From an uncultured Bacteroidota bacterium (GTDB lineage: Bacteria; Bacteroidota; Bacteroidia; Bacteroidales; P3), in NCBI GenBank assembly GCA_900545215.1, contig UQXW01000023.1, positions 1 to 32,400 on the forward strand: DNA of 32,400 nt, in the 5' to 3' direction. Within the stretch, counting starts at the first letter, position 1. Every line of letters begins with the position of its first letter. The notes below the pieces were generated by a model that worked only from the letters and a program-made list of their open reading frames with translations, made no database searches and was not told where the DNA came from. The position numbers were made by a program, and so were the translations under genes. Below, piece after piece: positions 1 to 6,681 of this stretch.

Positions 1-105
1 AAGCCTTATGGGAGTCTGCCGGTCTCGACAGCCACGCTCCTCGTTCTCTCCATGGTATGTGGATACGTAGGTATAAAGTTTTATCGAAACAGAAGAGAAG
101 ACTGA
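1..105 (+). CDS. C-terminal end of a protein with a hydrophobic tail and basic end (partial)
   Basis: Frame 1 is open from the first base to a TGA at 103-105, giving 34 residues; the start lies outside the window. The visible part has a Pro-led hydrophobic stretch of about 19 residues (TATLLVLSMVCGYVGI) followed by KFYRNRRED, which looks like a membrane segment with a charged end. The tail matches the C-terminus of the 87-residue protein at 30158-30421: over 24 aligned positions I count 12 identities (P, A, T, L, L, L, G, G, K, Y, R, N). That similarity in both sequence and position is the reason to call it coding. The rest of the protein, including whether it is equally small, cannot be seen. 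Function is unknown; membrane anchoring or sorting by the tail is inference. Confidence 0.7.
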   Translation, partial: KPYGSLPVSTATLLVLSMVCGYVGIKFYRNRRED

Positions 106-482
106 ATGACAAAGAAACAGGCGATGTTAGAGTGTATTGTTGTTCGCTGAATTTTTAAGAGGAGAAAAGGTAGGAGCTGAAATCTACGTATGGTGGTCAG
201 TTCGATTGGTTACATTTCTAATACAAAGGCGGATAAACACTCATGGAACTTTCCTAAGTTGTCAACAATGGTATGGATTATTACGTGAATAGCTATATTC
301 TTCTTGAATAAACGGAAGAAGACCGACCAAATACCGGTAAGCAAGTAAAGAAATCGTTTTCTAAGCTATTCTTGTTTGAATGAATGGACTTGTTTTTCAA
401 AAAGCATCCGCAACACCTACTTATCGGCATTGCGGATAGGTTCTTTTTATGCTGTTTTGAATTTTTTGAACAGCAATATTAC
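106..482. other. Intergenic region, left edge
   Basis: No convincing gene is seen on either strand. The plus-strand reading from 384 is mostly antisense to the ferritin gene and has no recognisable features. The only clear structure is the hairpin at 406-437. Confidence 0.6.
406..437 (-). terminator. Hairpin terminator downstream of ferritin
   Basis: ATCCGCAA (406-413) pairs perfectly with TTGCGGAT (430-437) across a 16-nt loop. On the minus strand the stem is followed by CTTTTTGAAAAACA, and on the plus strand by a T-rich stretch. It lies 46 bp past the ferritin stop codon. Confidence 0.5.
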
Positions 483-1019
483 TTATTCGGCAGGAATAGG
501 AGTGTAAACCCTCGTAGCAAGTTCCTTGTCTATTTGATACAAACCGTATCCGTTATCGCCGATAAGCCTCAATGTGTCTATAAGTTGCTGTGCGTTGCTC
601 TCTTCTTCGACTTGCTCGTCAATGAACCACTTCAACATGGATTGCGTTGCGTAATCCTCTTCTGCGGAAGCCAAAGTGAACAATCCGTTAATCATGGACG
701 TAACCTTCTTTTCGTGTTCCAATGTTTGCTCAAAGGCAACCAAAGGATTTTTCCACTCTGTTTCCACTTTCTCTATCGGTTTCAAGCAAACCTTTCCTCC
801 ACGTGATACCACGTAATTGAAGAATTTTATGGCATGATCCTGTTCTTCCTTGAATTGAATGAAGAACCAATTTGCAAAACCGGGCAATCCCTTTTTCGAC
901 ATGTCGGCAGACATGGATAAATAAAGGTATGCCGACCAAAATTCCGCATTGATTTGAGCATTCAATGCCTCTTCCAATTTCTTGTTTAACATATCCGTTT
1001 GTTTTAATGTTCCTTTCAT
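483..1019 (-). CDS. ftnA: Ferritin (non-haem iron storage protein)
   Basis: Ferritin-like four-helix-bundle protein that oxidises ferrous iron and stores it in a 24-subunit shell in the cytoplasm. The protein reads MLNKKLEEALNAQINAEFWSA early on, with Glu/His ligands typical of the ferroxidase site (INAEF, FKEEQDHA, then EHEK and DEQVEEE in the later helices). Length is 178 residues, or 169 if translation begins at the second Met (992), which aligns better with the usual ferritin N-terminus. The longer start at 1019 is preceded by an SD-like AAGGAAGAG, so the choice is open. It is a single gene diverging from folC, with a hairpin after its stop. No TAnnTTTG box was found upstream on this strand. 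The assignment is firm; the exact start is not. Confidence 0.93.
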   Translation of the reverse strand: MKGTLKQTDMLNKKLEEALNAQINAEFWSAYLYLSMSADMSKKGLPGFANWFFIQFKEEQDHAIKFFNYVVSRGGKVCLKPIEKVETEWKNPLVAFEQTLEHEKKVTSMINGLFTLASAEEDYATQSMLKWFIDEQVEEESNAQQLIDTLRLIGDNGYGLYQIDKELATRVYTPIPAE

Positions 1020-1131
1020 GACTCTTCCTTGCAGTCATATATTTTGCAAGGTTTGAAACATGATTTGTCTATTCAACAATAGAAACCATCATTTGTTTAA
1101 CGAGGGCATCAGAATTAAATTGTGGTTTTTG

Positions 1132-1139
1132 TACCTTTG
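1132..1139 (+). promoter_or_regulatory. Bacteroidota -7 promoter box for folC
   Basis: TACCTTTG matches the TAnnTTTG -7 consensus, about 23 bp upstream of the ATG at 1162. No TTTG lies at the ideal -33 distance. A start of transcription near 1146 would exclude any translation start upstream of it. Confidence 0.6.
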
Positions 1140-1161
1140 CAAACACAAACGTCAATCGAAG

Positions 1162-2457
1162 ATGACAGAATACGAAGAGACAATAAAATATTTGTTCGGT
1201 CTGCTTCCAATGTTTCAAAGAGTGGGAGCGGCTGCATATAAAGCCGATATACATAATACTGTCGAGCTTTTGAAAGCCTTGGGCAACCCTGAAAAGAAAT
1301 TTCGTTCCATACATGTTGCAGGAACAAACGGTAAGGGTTCGTCCTCTCATCTGATAGCCTCCGTATTACGGGAAAAAGGATTGAAAGTAGGCTTGCACAC
1401 TTCTCCCCATTTGAAGGATTTCCGCGAGAGAATAAAGATTGACAACCGTATGTGTTCGGAAGAATTTGTCGTTTCTTTCGTAAAGCGGCACAAGACCCTG
1501 ATAGAAACAATCCAACCCTCTTTCTTCGAGCTTGCTGTGGCGATGGCGTTTGTCTATTTCGCAGAGAACAAGGTCGACATTGCAGTCGTGGAAGTCGGAA
1601 TGGGAGGAAGATTGGACTCCACAAACGTTATAACTCCTTTGGTCAGCCTTATAACAAACATCAGCTTTGATCACACTCAATTTCTCGGAAAAACCTTGGA
1701 GGCAATAGCAGGGGAAAAAGCGGGAATCATCAAACCGGAAATTCCTGTTGTGATTTCGCAAACACAGAAAGAGACGGAAGCCGTATTCAAATCGGAAGCC
1801 GCTGAAAACAACAGCCCTATCGTTTTTGCCGATCGATATTTGGAAGTCCGTAATGCAGTCAATGAAGCAGAGGGATTGAGAATGGATATTGTTCAGAACG
1901 GCGAAACTGTACGAATGAAAGGCGTTCTTTCTCCTTTGGCAGGGGATTACCAGAAACGGAACATTTTGGGAGTTATTGCTGTTGTCGATGTGCTGAACGA
2001 GAAGTACGGTTTCGGTATAGCTGACGAGACTTTAAGAAACGGAATCGAGAAACTGAATGAGAATTTTCCCATACTCGGCAGGTGGCAGTGCTTATGCCGC
2101 AAGCCGATGACTATATGCGATACCGGACACAACGAAGACGGCTTGCGTTTCGTTATTTCCCAACTGTCGAGACAGCCATACGAAACATTGCGTTTTGTCT
2201 TGGGAATGGTGAATGACAAAGACGTGGATAAGGTTCTGTCGATGTTGGATAAAAAAGCGGTGTATTATCTCTGCAAAGCAGACATCCCTCGTGGCATGAG
2301 GGTGGAAGAACTTGCCGAAAAGGCAGAAAAAGCCGGATTGACTTACAAAAAATGCAATTCGGTGCGGGAAGCACTCTCCCAAGCTCAACAAGATGCAGGT
2401 AAAAGAGACTTGGTATTTGTCGGAGGTTCGACTTATACGGTTGCGGAGGTGGTATAG
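1162..2457 (+). CDS. folC: Bifunctional folylpolyglutamate / dihydrofolate synthase
   Basis: Adds glutamate to dihydropteroate and to folates in an ATP-dependent reaction, using a Mur-ligase fold. The 431-residue product carries the ATP-binding loop GTNGKGS at residues 54-60, then TSPHLKDFRERI, VEVGMGGRLDSTNV and the SFDHTQFLG segment typical of FolC. The C-terminal domain contains CDTGHNEDG and LRFVLGMVNDKD. The frame stays open to 1060, which would add 34 residues, but that extension crosses the TACCTTTG promoter box at 1132-1139, so ATG 1162 is chosen. The gene is convergent with the FtsB-like gene, and the two share a hairpin at 2477-2523. Length and motifs are normal for the family. Confidence 0.95.
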   Translation: MTEYEETIKYLFGLLPMFQRVGAAAYKADIHNTVELLKALGNPEKKFRSIHVAGTNGKGSSSHLIASVLREKGLKVGLHTSPHLKDFRERIKIDNRMCSEEFVVSFVKRHKTLIETIQPSFFELAVAMAFVYFAENKVDIAVVEVGMGGRLDSTNVITPLVSLITNISFDHTQFLGKTLEAIAGEKAGIIKPEIPVVISQTQKETEAVFKSEAAENNSPIVFADRYLEVRNAVNEAEGLRMDIVQNGETVRMKGVLSPLAGDYQKRNILGVIAVVDVLNEKYGFGIADETLRNGIEKLNENFPILGRWQCLCRKPMTICDTGHNEDGLRFVISQLSRQPYETLRFVLGMVNDKDVDKVLSMLDKKAVYYLCKADIPRGMRVEELAEKAEKAGLTYKKCNSVREALSQAQQDAGKRDLVFVGGSTYTVAEVV

Positions 2458-2476
2458 AAATCGGAAACTAAACAAT

Positions 2477-2523
2477 AAAAGAGAAGGACAAGCCGTCACT
2501 TCAAGGGTTTGTCTTTCTCTTTT
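2477..2523. terminator. Bidirectional terminator between folC and the FtsB-like gene
   Basis: AAAAGAGAAGGACAA (2477-2491) pairs with TTGTCTTTCTCTTTT (2509-2523): 15 pairs, one of them a mismatch or G-U depending on strand. The stem is A-rich on one arm and T-rich on the other, so it can work in both directions. The right arm lies inside the last codons of the minus-strand gene that ends at 2496. Confidence 0.75.
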
Positions 2524-2819
2524 ATCACATAAATGTCTTCATTCTCCCGTTTCATCATATATTTCTCCCTGCCGAACTTTTCCGCTGCTTCCATACTTTT
2601 TTCAAGCTCGGAAAAGCGGATACTGTCGGAGCGGATTTCCTCCTCGAGAAATTGTTTGCGGTTTTCCAATTCTTTGAGTTGCTTGTTCACTTTGAGGTAA
2701 TAGAGAAAACTGTTCCTCGGAGTAAACAAGACCACCAGAACAAACACTTCCACTGCTATGAGGTACTTGTTCTTTATTATTTTGAACAGCCGGCTTTGTT
2801 TGAATTCGGATAAGGTCAT
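2496..2819 (-). CDS. FtsB/DivIC-type septum formation protein
   Basis: Small bitopic protein of 107 residues: a short basic cytoplasmic N-terminus (FKQSRLFKIIKNKY), one membrane segment at about residues 19-36, then a coiled coil at about 38-80 (KVNKQLKELENRKQFLEEEI). It ends with the FGREKYMMKRENEDIYVI block characteristic of the DivIC/FtsB family, where the REKY region is normally conserved. Family members bridge FtsL and FtsQ/DivIB in the division complex in the periplasm. It is the last gene of the thiL - HAD - ftsB-like operon, 3 bp after the HAD gene. Its final codons are shared with the terminator stem. Family assignment is good; whether it is the only FtsB of the organism cannot be seen. 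Confidence 0.85.
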   Translation of the reverse strand: MTLSEFKQSRLFKIIKNKYLIAVEVFVLVVLFTPRNSFLYYLKVNKQLKELENRKQFLEEEIRSDSIRFSELEKSMEAAEKFGREKYMMKRENEDIYVIKEKDKPLK

Positions 2820-2822
2820 GTT

Positions 2823-3443
2823 CTATATTATTTCCCGTTCATGTAAATCGACCAAGGTTTCTCCGCCTGTGAGCCAGTAAGTATTCAAACCCACTTTCTC
2901 CGCTCCGTCGAGGTGTTGTTTGCTGTCATCTATGAATAAAGTTTCATCGGCTCTTATTCCTGCTGCATTCAAAACATATTCGAAACTCTCGGGGTGAGGT
3001 TTGCGATGATGTATTTCGTTTGAAAAAAATGCTTTTTCAAAGGTATGCGTGAACAAATCGAAGCCCAACTGCCTCTCGAATTCTTTTTTCAAGAACTCTA
3101 TGTGCAGTACGTTGGTATTGGAGAAAAGAAACAATCTGTATTTCGACTTCAATGTTTCGAGCAAACGGATAACGTCTTTCGGAATATCCAAAATCATCGA
3201 AAACCAAGCCTTGTCTATCTGTTCATCCGTCAAATCCTGTTTAAGCAAAGTCCGAACGCCGTCTCTGAATTCCTCAGGTGTGCATTTGCCTTCCTCGAAT
3301 AGGTCTATTATCTCCACTTGTGCCGCCTGCGTATAGACCTTATCGAAATCCTTTATGCCGTAAGCCTTGAAGGATTCTATGACTTTTTGGTAGCTTACGT
3401 TGAGTATGACGCCACCCATGTCCAATAACAAATTCTTTATCAT
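2823..3443 (-). CDS. HAD-superfamily phosphatase (YihX-like)
   Basis: Haloacid dehalogenase-type hydrolase of 206 residues, probably a soluble sugar-phosphate or nucleotide phosphatase. Motif I is LLLDMGGVIL (nucleophile Asp 7), motif II LFLFSNTN, motif III HRKPHPESF (Lys) and motif IV TLFIDDS. The residue two after the nucleophile is Gly rather than the usual Asp, as in the DxGxV pattern of the YihX branch, which still contains active phosphatases. The start codon overlaps the thiL stop as ATGA (3440-3443), so the two are probably translationally coupled. The substrate cannot be inferred. A link to thiamine phosphate metabolism from the thiL context is possible but only suggestive. Confidence 0.85.
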   Translation of the reverse strand: MIKNLLLDMGGVILNVSYQKVIESFKAYGIKDFDKVYTQAAQVEIIDLFEEGKCTPEEFRDGVRTLLKQDLTDEQIDKAWFSMILDIPKDVIRLLETLKSKYRLFLFSNTNVLHIEFLKKEFERQLGFDLFTHTFEKAFFSNEIHHRKPHPESFEYVLNAAGIRADETLFIDDSKQHLDGAEKVGLNTYWLTGGETLVDLHEREII

Positions 3444-4489
3444 TCTTTATTTTCCTTTTTGTAGTGATTCCAGCCTTGGGCTTTCAAAGCTATCGTGGTG
3501 TTTTGAGGTGTCACCAGATTGCAACCCATGGATTTGTCTGTTATATGACCGATTATGTGGATGTTTTCGTTGTCCTTGATTTTGTCATAGTGCTTCTGGT
3601 TCAATGTAAAGAGCAATTCGTAATCCTCACCGCCGTTCAAAGCACCGGTATCTGCCAATATCTTGAATTCTTCATAAACCTTGGACGTTCTTTGGTCTAT
3701 CGGAATTTTGTTCAAGTACAATTCGCAACCCACATCCGAATGTTTGCAGATATGCAACATTTCGGAAGCCAAGCCATCCGATATATCAATCATGGAACTC
3801 GGAACTATGCCTTCTTGTTCAAAGAAATCAATCGTTCTTTTTCCCGCTTCGGGTTTCAGTTGCCTTTGCAGAACATACTCGTAATCCTTTAACTCCGGTT
3901 GCATATCGGGATTGACCAACCATGCTGCCTTTTCCCGTTGAAGCACCAACAGTCCTGCGTATGCCGCTCCCAAGTCGCCGCTTACGCAAACCAAATCATG
4001 TAATTCGGCTCCTTTTCTCTTCACCACCTTATTCTTTTCAGCTTCACCCAATACAGTAATGGAAAGGAACATACCGCTTTTGCTGCTTGTCGTATCCCCT
4101 CCCACGACATCGACACCGTATCTCTCACAAGCCAGATGAATACCCGCATAAAGTTCCTCCAAAGCCTCCACGGAGAAACGGTTGCTTACAGCCAATGTAA
4201 TGGTGATTTGTTTCGGGCGTGCATTCATTGCGTAAATATCGGAGAAGTTTACCACACATGCTTTATATCCCAGATGCTTCAAGGGTGTGTATGTCATATC
4301 GAAATGCACCCCTTCGACCAAAGCATCGGTGGAAACCAGCACCACCTTGCCACCATAATCCAAACAAGCCGCGTCATCACCCACCGAAAGCAATGTACTC
4401 GTATTTCTTATCTCGTTACACTGCGGGAAATTCAGCCTTTCGATCAAGCCGAACTCGCCCAAATCCTCCAATTCCGTTCTTTTATCCAT
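3440..4489 (-). CDS. thiL: Thiamine-monophosphate kinase
   Basis: Phosphorylates thiamine monophosphate to the cofactor thiamine diphosphate with ATP; cytoplasmic. The 349-residue protein shows the PurM/ThiL fold motifs in order: VGDDAA at about 36-41, STDALVEGVHF at 53-63, NFSDIYAMNARP at 81-92, VVGGDTTSS at about 128, SGDLGAAYAG, MIDISDGLASEM and GGEDYELLF. The Asp-rich metal and nucleotide ligands are intact. It is the first gene of an operon with the HAD phosphatase (4-bp overlap) and the FtsB-like gene. A TACCTTTG box on the same strand 25 bp upstream supports ATG 4489 and leaves too little leader for a TPP riboswitch. Confidence 0.95.
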   Translation of the reverse strand: MDKRTELEDLGEFGLIERLNFPQCNEIRNTSTLLSVGDDAACLDYGGKVVLVSTDALVEGVHFDMTYTPLKHLGYKACVVNFSDIYAMNARPKQITITLAVSNRFSVEALEELYAGIHLACERYGVDVVGGDTTSSKSGMFLSITVLGEAEKNKVVKRKGAELHDLVCVSGDLGAAYAGLLVLQREKAAWLVNPDMQPELKDYEYVLQRQLKPEAGKRTIDFFEQEGIVPSSMIDISDGLASEMLHICKHSDVGCELYLNKIPIDQRTSKVYEEFKILADTGALNGGEDYELLFTLNQKHYDKIKDNENIHIIGHITDKSMGCNLVTPQNTTIALKAQGWNHYKKENKE

Positions 4490-4513
4490 CTGTCAACAAA
4501 AACATTTGAAATG

Positions 4514-4547
4514 CAAAGGTACGAATAAATACCGCAAAAGCGAACAA
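4514..4547 (-). promoter_or_regulatory. Promoter of the thiL operon
   Basis: On the minus strand TACCTTTG (plus 4514-4521) matches the -7 consensus. A TTG at plus 4545-4547 lies 23 bp further upstream, slightly longer than ideal. The leader to ATG 4489 would be about 20 nt. Confidence 0.6.
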
Positions 4548-4893
4548 GCCCGGTGAAAGCCCTTTCGGCAGATGTGCAAACAGCTTTCCGAATATCTGCT
4601 CGGCATACGAAGCAACCACTTTCCCGAACCCGCAAAACCGAAACACCGTTTCCATGAAATGAAACGCCGAAAGAATTTGTCGGAACGCCGTTTGAGTAAA
4701 TTCTTTCGGCATTTTAATCCCTCTCGAACGGCATTTCGCTTTCTGCCTTTGTTGCAAGGAGTTATGGAGACGGTAAAATGATGGGTTTATAAAATACTCT
4801 GATTTGGGTATTGCATGGTGCATGGTGCGGTTGTAATTTTGCAGCGTGAAGATTTTATAAGTCGTTTCTAATTTTAATTGTTCTTTCAAATGC
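4548..4893. other. Intergenic region with inverted repeats between thiL and the alkD-like gene
   Basis: About 350 bp with no convincing gene. A 137-codon minus-strand reading across it has no recognisable domain and runs over the thiL promoter. The stretch holds the inverted repeat at 4666-4710 and several GAACGGC/GCCGTT-like words (for example 4731-4742). Confidence 0.6.
4666..4710. repeat. 13-bp perfect inverted repeat (intergenic element)
   Basis: GCCGAAAGAATTT (4666-4678) and AAATTCTTTCGGC (4698-4710) are exact inverses around a 19-nt loop containing GGAACGCCGTTTG. The same left word recurs at 29531-29543, and TTTCGGCATTT recurs at 29849-29859. It is not followed by a T-tract on the plus strand. 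Confidence 0.7.
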
Positions 4894-4931
4894 AAAGCGA
4901 GACAGGTTTAGGGTTTTAAGTGTCTCGCTTT
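4894..4931 (-). terminator. Terminator-like hairpin after the alkD-like gene
   Basis: AAAGCGAGACA (4894-4904) and TGTCTCGCTTT (4921-4931) form a perfect 11-bp stem with a 16-nt loop. It lies 19 bp past the stop at 4951. The tract after the stem on the minus strand is only moderately T-rich. Confidence 0.55.
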
Positions 4932-4950
4932 CTCTTTGTCCGGTAGGGCA

Positions 4951-5640
4951 TCAACGTGATTTGCCATTTATTTTGAGTTTTTGCAACTCTGCTTTTTGTT
5001 CGGGGCTTACACGGAAACTTTCTTTTGCTTTTTGTATCGTTTTGTTGTGCGTCCATGTATCGAGACGCTGTTGTGATATTATCGGGAGCGTTGCCGCATA
5101 TTGCTTTGCCAAGGCGGTTGCAAAGTACCATGCTTGTGCCATCTTGATATAGTATTCGTAGCTTCGGATTGCGGCAACAATGTCGAGGTATTCGGGCTTG
5201 AATGTATCTTGTTCCAAGTAATACCGCATCAACATGACTATTCCGTAACGCTTTGTATAGGTATGTTCTGAGGCAATCCATGTTTTGATTCGGTCAATCA
5301 GTGAGGGTAAGTTTTTTTTGAAGCATTTGGGATTGAAGCAATCGCATGTCGCCCAATTATCTATATACGGGAGAAATTCGTTCAGGCATTTTATGCACTC
5401 TTCATAGTCTTTGAATTGTTCCAAAAGAAAAGCGTGCAGATTGTTCTCCTCGAAATATTCGTGCGGAAGCTGTTTCAGAAATTGTAGTGCAAGAGTGCTT
5501 CCATCGATTTGCTTTGCATATTGCCTCAATGCGGGAGTGCGTATTCCGATTACTTTTTCGGTTGCAACGGAAGGCATGAGCTTTGATGAAAACTCTTTGT
5601 ATTGTTTGTCCTGTAAGGCAAACAAATCATCTTGTATCAT
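4951..5640 (-). CDS. AlkD-like DNA alkylation repair protein
   Basis: HEAT-like-repeat DNA glycosylase family (AlkC/AlkD), which removes bulky or cationic alkylated bases without flipping them. The 229-residue protein is helical throughout and shows the family block DNWATCDCF at residues 94-102 (the Asp-Asn-Trp...Cys-Asp region around the active site) and TYTKRYGIVMLMRYYL after it. Length is normal for the family. It lies 16 bp downstream of the RsiV-like lipoprotein gene on the same strand and probably shares its transcript. A hairpin follows the stop. Activity is not provable from sequence; some relatives bind DNA or do other work. Confidence 0.85.
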   Translation of the reverse strand: MIQDDLFALQDKQYKEFSSKLMPSVATEKVIGIRTPALRQYAKQIDGSTLALQFLKQLPHEYFEENNLHAFLLEQFKDYEECIKCLNEFLPYIDNWATCDCFNPKCFKKNLPSLIDRIKTWIASEHTYTKRYGIVMLMRYYLEQDTFKPEYLDIVAAIRSYEYYIKMAQAWYFATALAKQYAATLPIISQQRLDTWTHNKTIQKAKESFRVSPEQKAELQKLKINGKSR

Positions 5641-5656
5641 TCTTTATCGATTTGAT

Positions 5657-6400
5657 TTATCGGTATCTCAGATTATTTTCAAAATCGGACAACGGTATGT
5701 CGAATGTCGGAAAACCGCTACTGTAAGGTGCTATTTCGTACGGAGGAAAGAAAATATGTAGATAGGCACCGTCTGTGTAGAATCCTGTCTCGGAGGTTAT
5801 TCCTTTGAACTCTTCGGAAAAGAATTCTTCGGGACGTTCGGCTATTTTCTTTTTGATGAAAGCGTTTATCGGGCTTTTGTAGTCGTAGCCTGCGATAAAA
5901 AATTCGTCCAAAGATATTTTCTTCCCTGTTTTAATGTCTATGTTATACGGAATTTTGCACGGCATTCCGTGAGCTCCGCCAAGGAAGATATATGTCTCCA
6001 TGCAAAGACTGAGCAGTTCGGAATTCTCCTGCCAAATCTTGTAATCCGCACGAGCTTCCGCCTTGAAATCCGGATTGAACTGCTTCATCTCTTTGCATAA
6101 GTCGGCAGAACGGGCTTCGTCTCTCAAATCGTTTATCGTTTTCACTATTTCCCTGTTGAGGAAAATGTATTTCGAGCCTGAAAATTGAGGATACTTCATC
6201 TGCAAATTGCAACATGCGTCTGAAAATTCGTATGTCTTTGCACTCACTATGCTTTTCGGTTTGCTCTTTTCAGATGAAGGCTCGATCTTTTCAAGGTTTG
6301 TTTTCTCGCTTTCTTCGTTTGCTTTGTTATTGAAGCCGCAACTAATCATCGTTACAATGATAAGCATTAGCGGAATACAACATTTCGGCTTTGATTTCAT
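5657..6400 (-). CDS. RsiV-like lipoprotein (DUF4163/DUF3298)
   Basis: Predicted lipoprotein of 247 residues. The signal peptide contains LMLIIVTMISC, with the lipidation Cys at residue 21, followed by a Lys/Glu/Ser-rich linker. The rest resembles the DUF4163-DUF3298 pair of the RsiV family: a mixed region at about 55-130, then TYIFLGGAHGM (GGAHG at 141-145), LDEFFIAG, and a C-terminal part with TDGAYLHIFFPPYEIAPYSSGFPTFDIPL. RsiV in Bacillus is a lysozyme-sensing anti-sigma factor, but this protein has no cytoplasmic anti-sigma domain and no sigma gene beside it, so only the extracytoplasmic fold is shared. The frame extends 12 codons upstream, but those would place charged residues before the signal peptide, so ATG 6400 is preferred. 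Confidence 0.8.
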   Translation of the reverse strand: MKSKPKCCIPLMLIIVTMISCGFNNKANEESEKTNLEKIEPSSEKSKPKSIVSAKTYEFSDACCNLQMKYPQFSGSKYIFLNREIVKTINDLRDEARSADLCKEMKQFNPDFKAEARADYKIWQENSELLSLCMETYIFLGGAHGMPCKIPYNIDIKTGKKISLDEFFIAGYDYKSPINAFIKKKIAERPEEFFSEEFKGITSETGFYTDGAYLHIFFPPYEIAPYSSGFPTFDIPLSDFENNLRYR

Positions 6401-6520
6401 GTTCTGTGTTTTTATGTTTGTATCGTCAAAACGCATATCGAAGGCTTATTGTTTTGCATTCGAACTATGTTTCTGCAAATTCGACGAATAAGAATACACT
6501 GCCGAATGAATGAGTACCTG

Positions 6521-6528
6521 CAAAAGTA
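6521..6528 (-). promoter_or_regulatory. Possible -7 box for the lipoprotein-alkD operon
   Basis: The minus strand reads TACTTTTG (TAnnTTTG) here, about 120 bp before ATG 6400. No TTTG is found at the -33 distance, so this is weak. Confidence 0.3.
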
Positions 6529-6604
6529 TTGCCATACATGCTTTTGCGGAGTACTGCCTGCATCAATTTGGTTCAGGGATTGTATATTTGCTTTGATATG
6601 AGGC

Positions 6605-6637
6605 AAACAGCGTTTCAGTCTGACTGAAACGCTGTTT
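6605..6637 (-). terminator. Long perfect hairpin after the DUF4139 gene
   Basis: AAACAGCGTTTCAGT (6605-6619) and ACTGAAACGCTGTTT (6623-6637) form a 15-bp perfect stem with a 3-nt loop, 44 bp past the stop at 6682. There is no long T-run after it on the minus strand, so it may act as a terminator or as an mRNA-stabilising structure. The arm contains GAAACGCTGTTT, close to words in the other intergenic repeats. Confidence 0.55.
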
Positions 6638-6681
6638 AGGTTTTGTGTTCGCAAAAAAGCGGAGTTTCTTATTCTTATGCG

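Noticed and set aside
384..806. Plus-strand reading of 140 codons
   Set aside because: Mostly antisense to ferritin, which has clear family motifs; no domain or start context on this strand.
1060..1161. N-terminal extension of FolC
   Set aside because: It crosses a TACCTTTG promoter box, and FolC homologues begin near the Met at 1162.
4490..4560. TPP riboswitch upstream of thiL
   Set aside because: The predicted leader is only about 20 nt and no THI-box words are seen; thiL is also not a typical riboswitch target.
4482..4895. 137-codon minus-strand reading in the thiL/alkD spacer
   Set aside because: Runs over the thiL promoter and the inverted repeat, overlaps thiL and has no recognisable features.
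5657..6400. Anti-sigma factor function for the RsiV-like lipoprotein
   Set aside because: It is a lipoprotein with no cytoplasmic domain and no sigma factor gene beside it.
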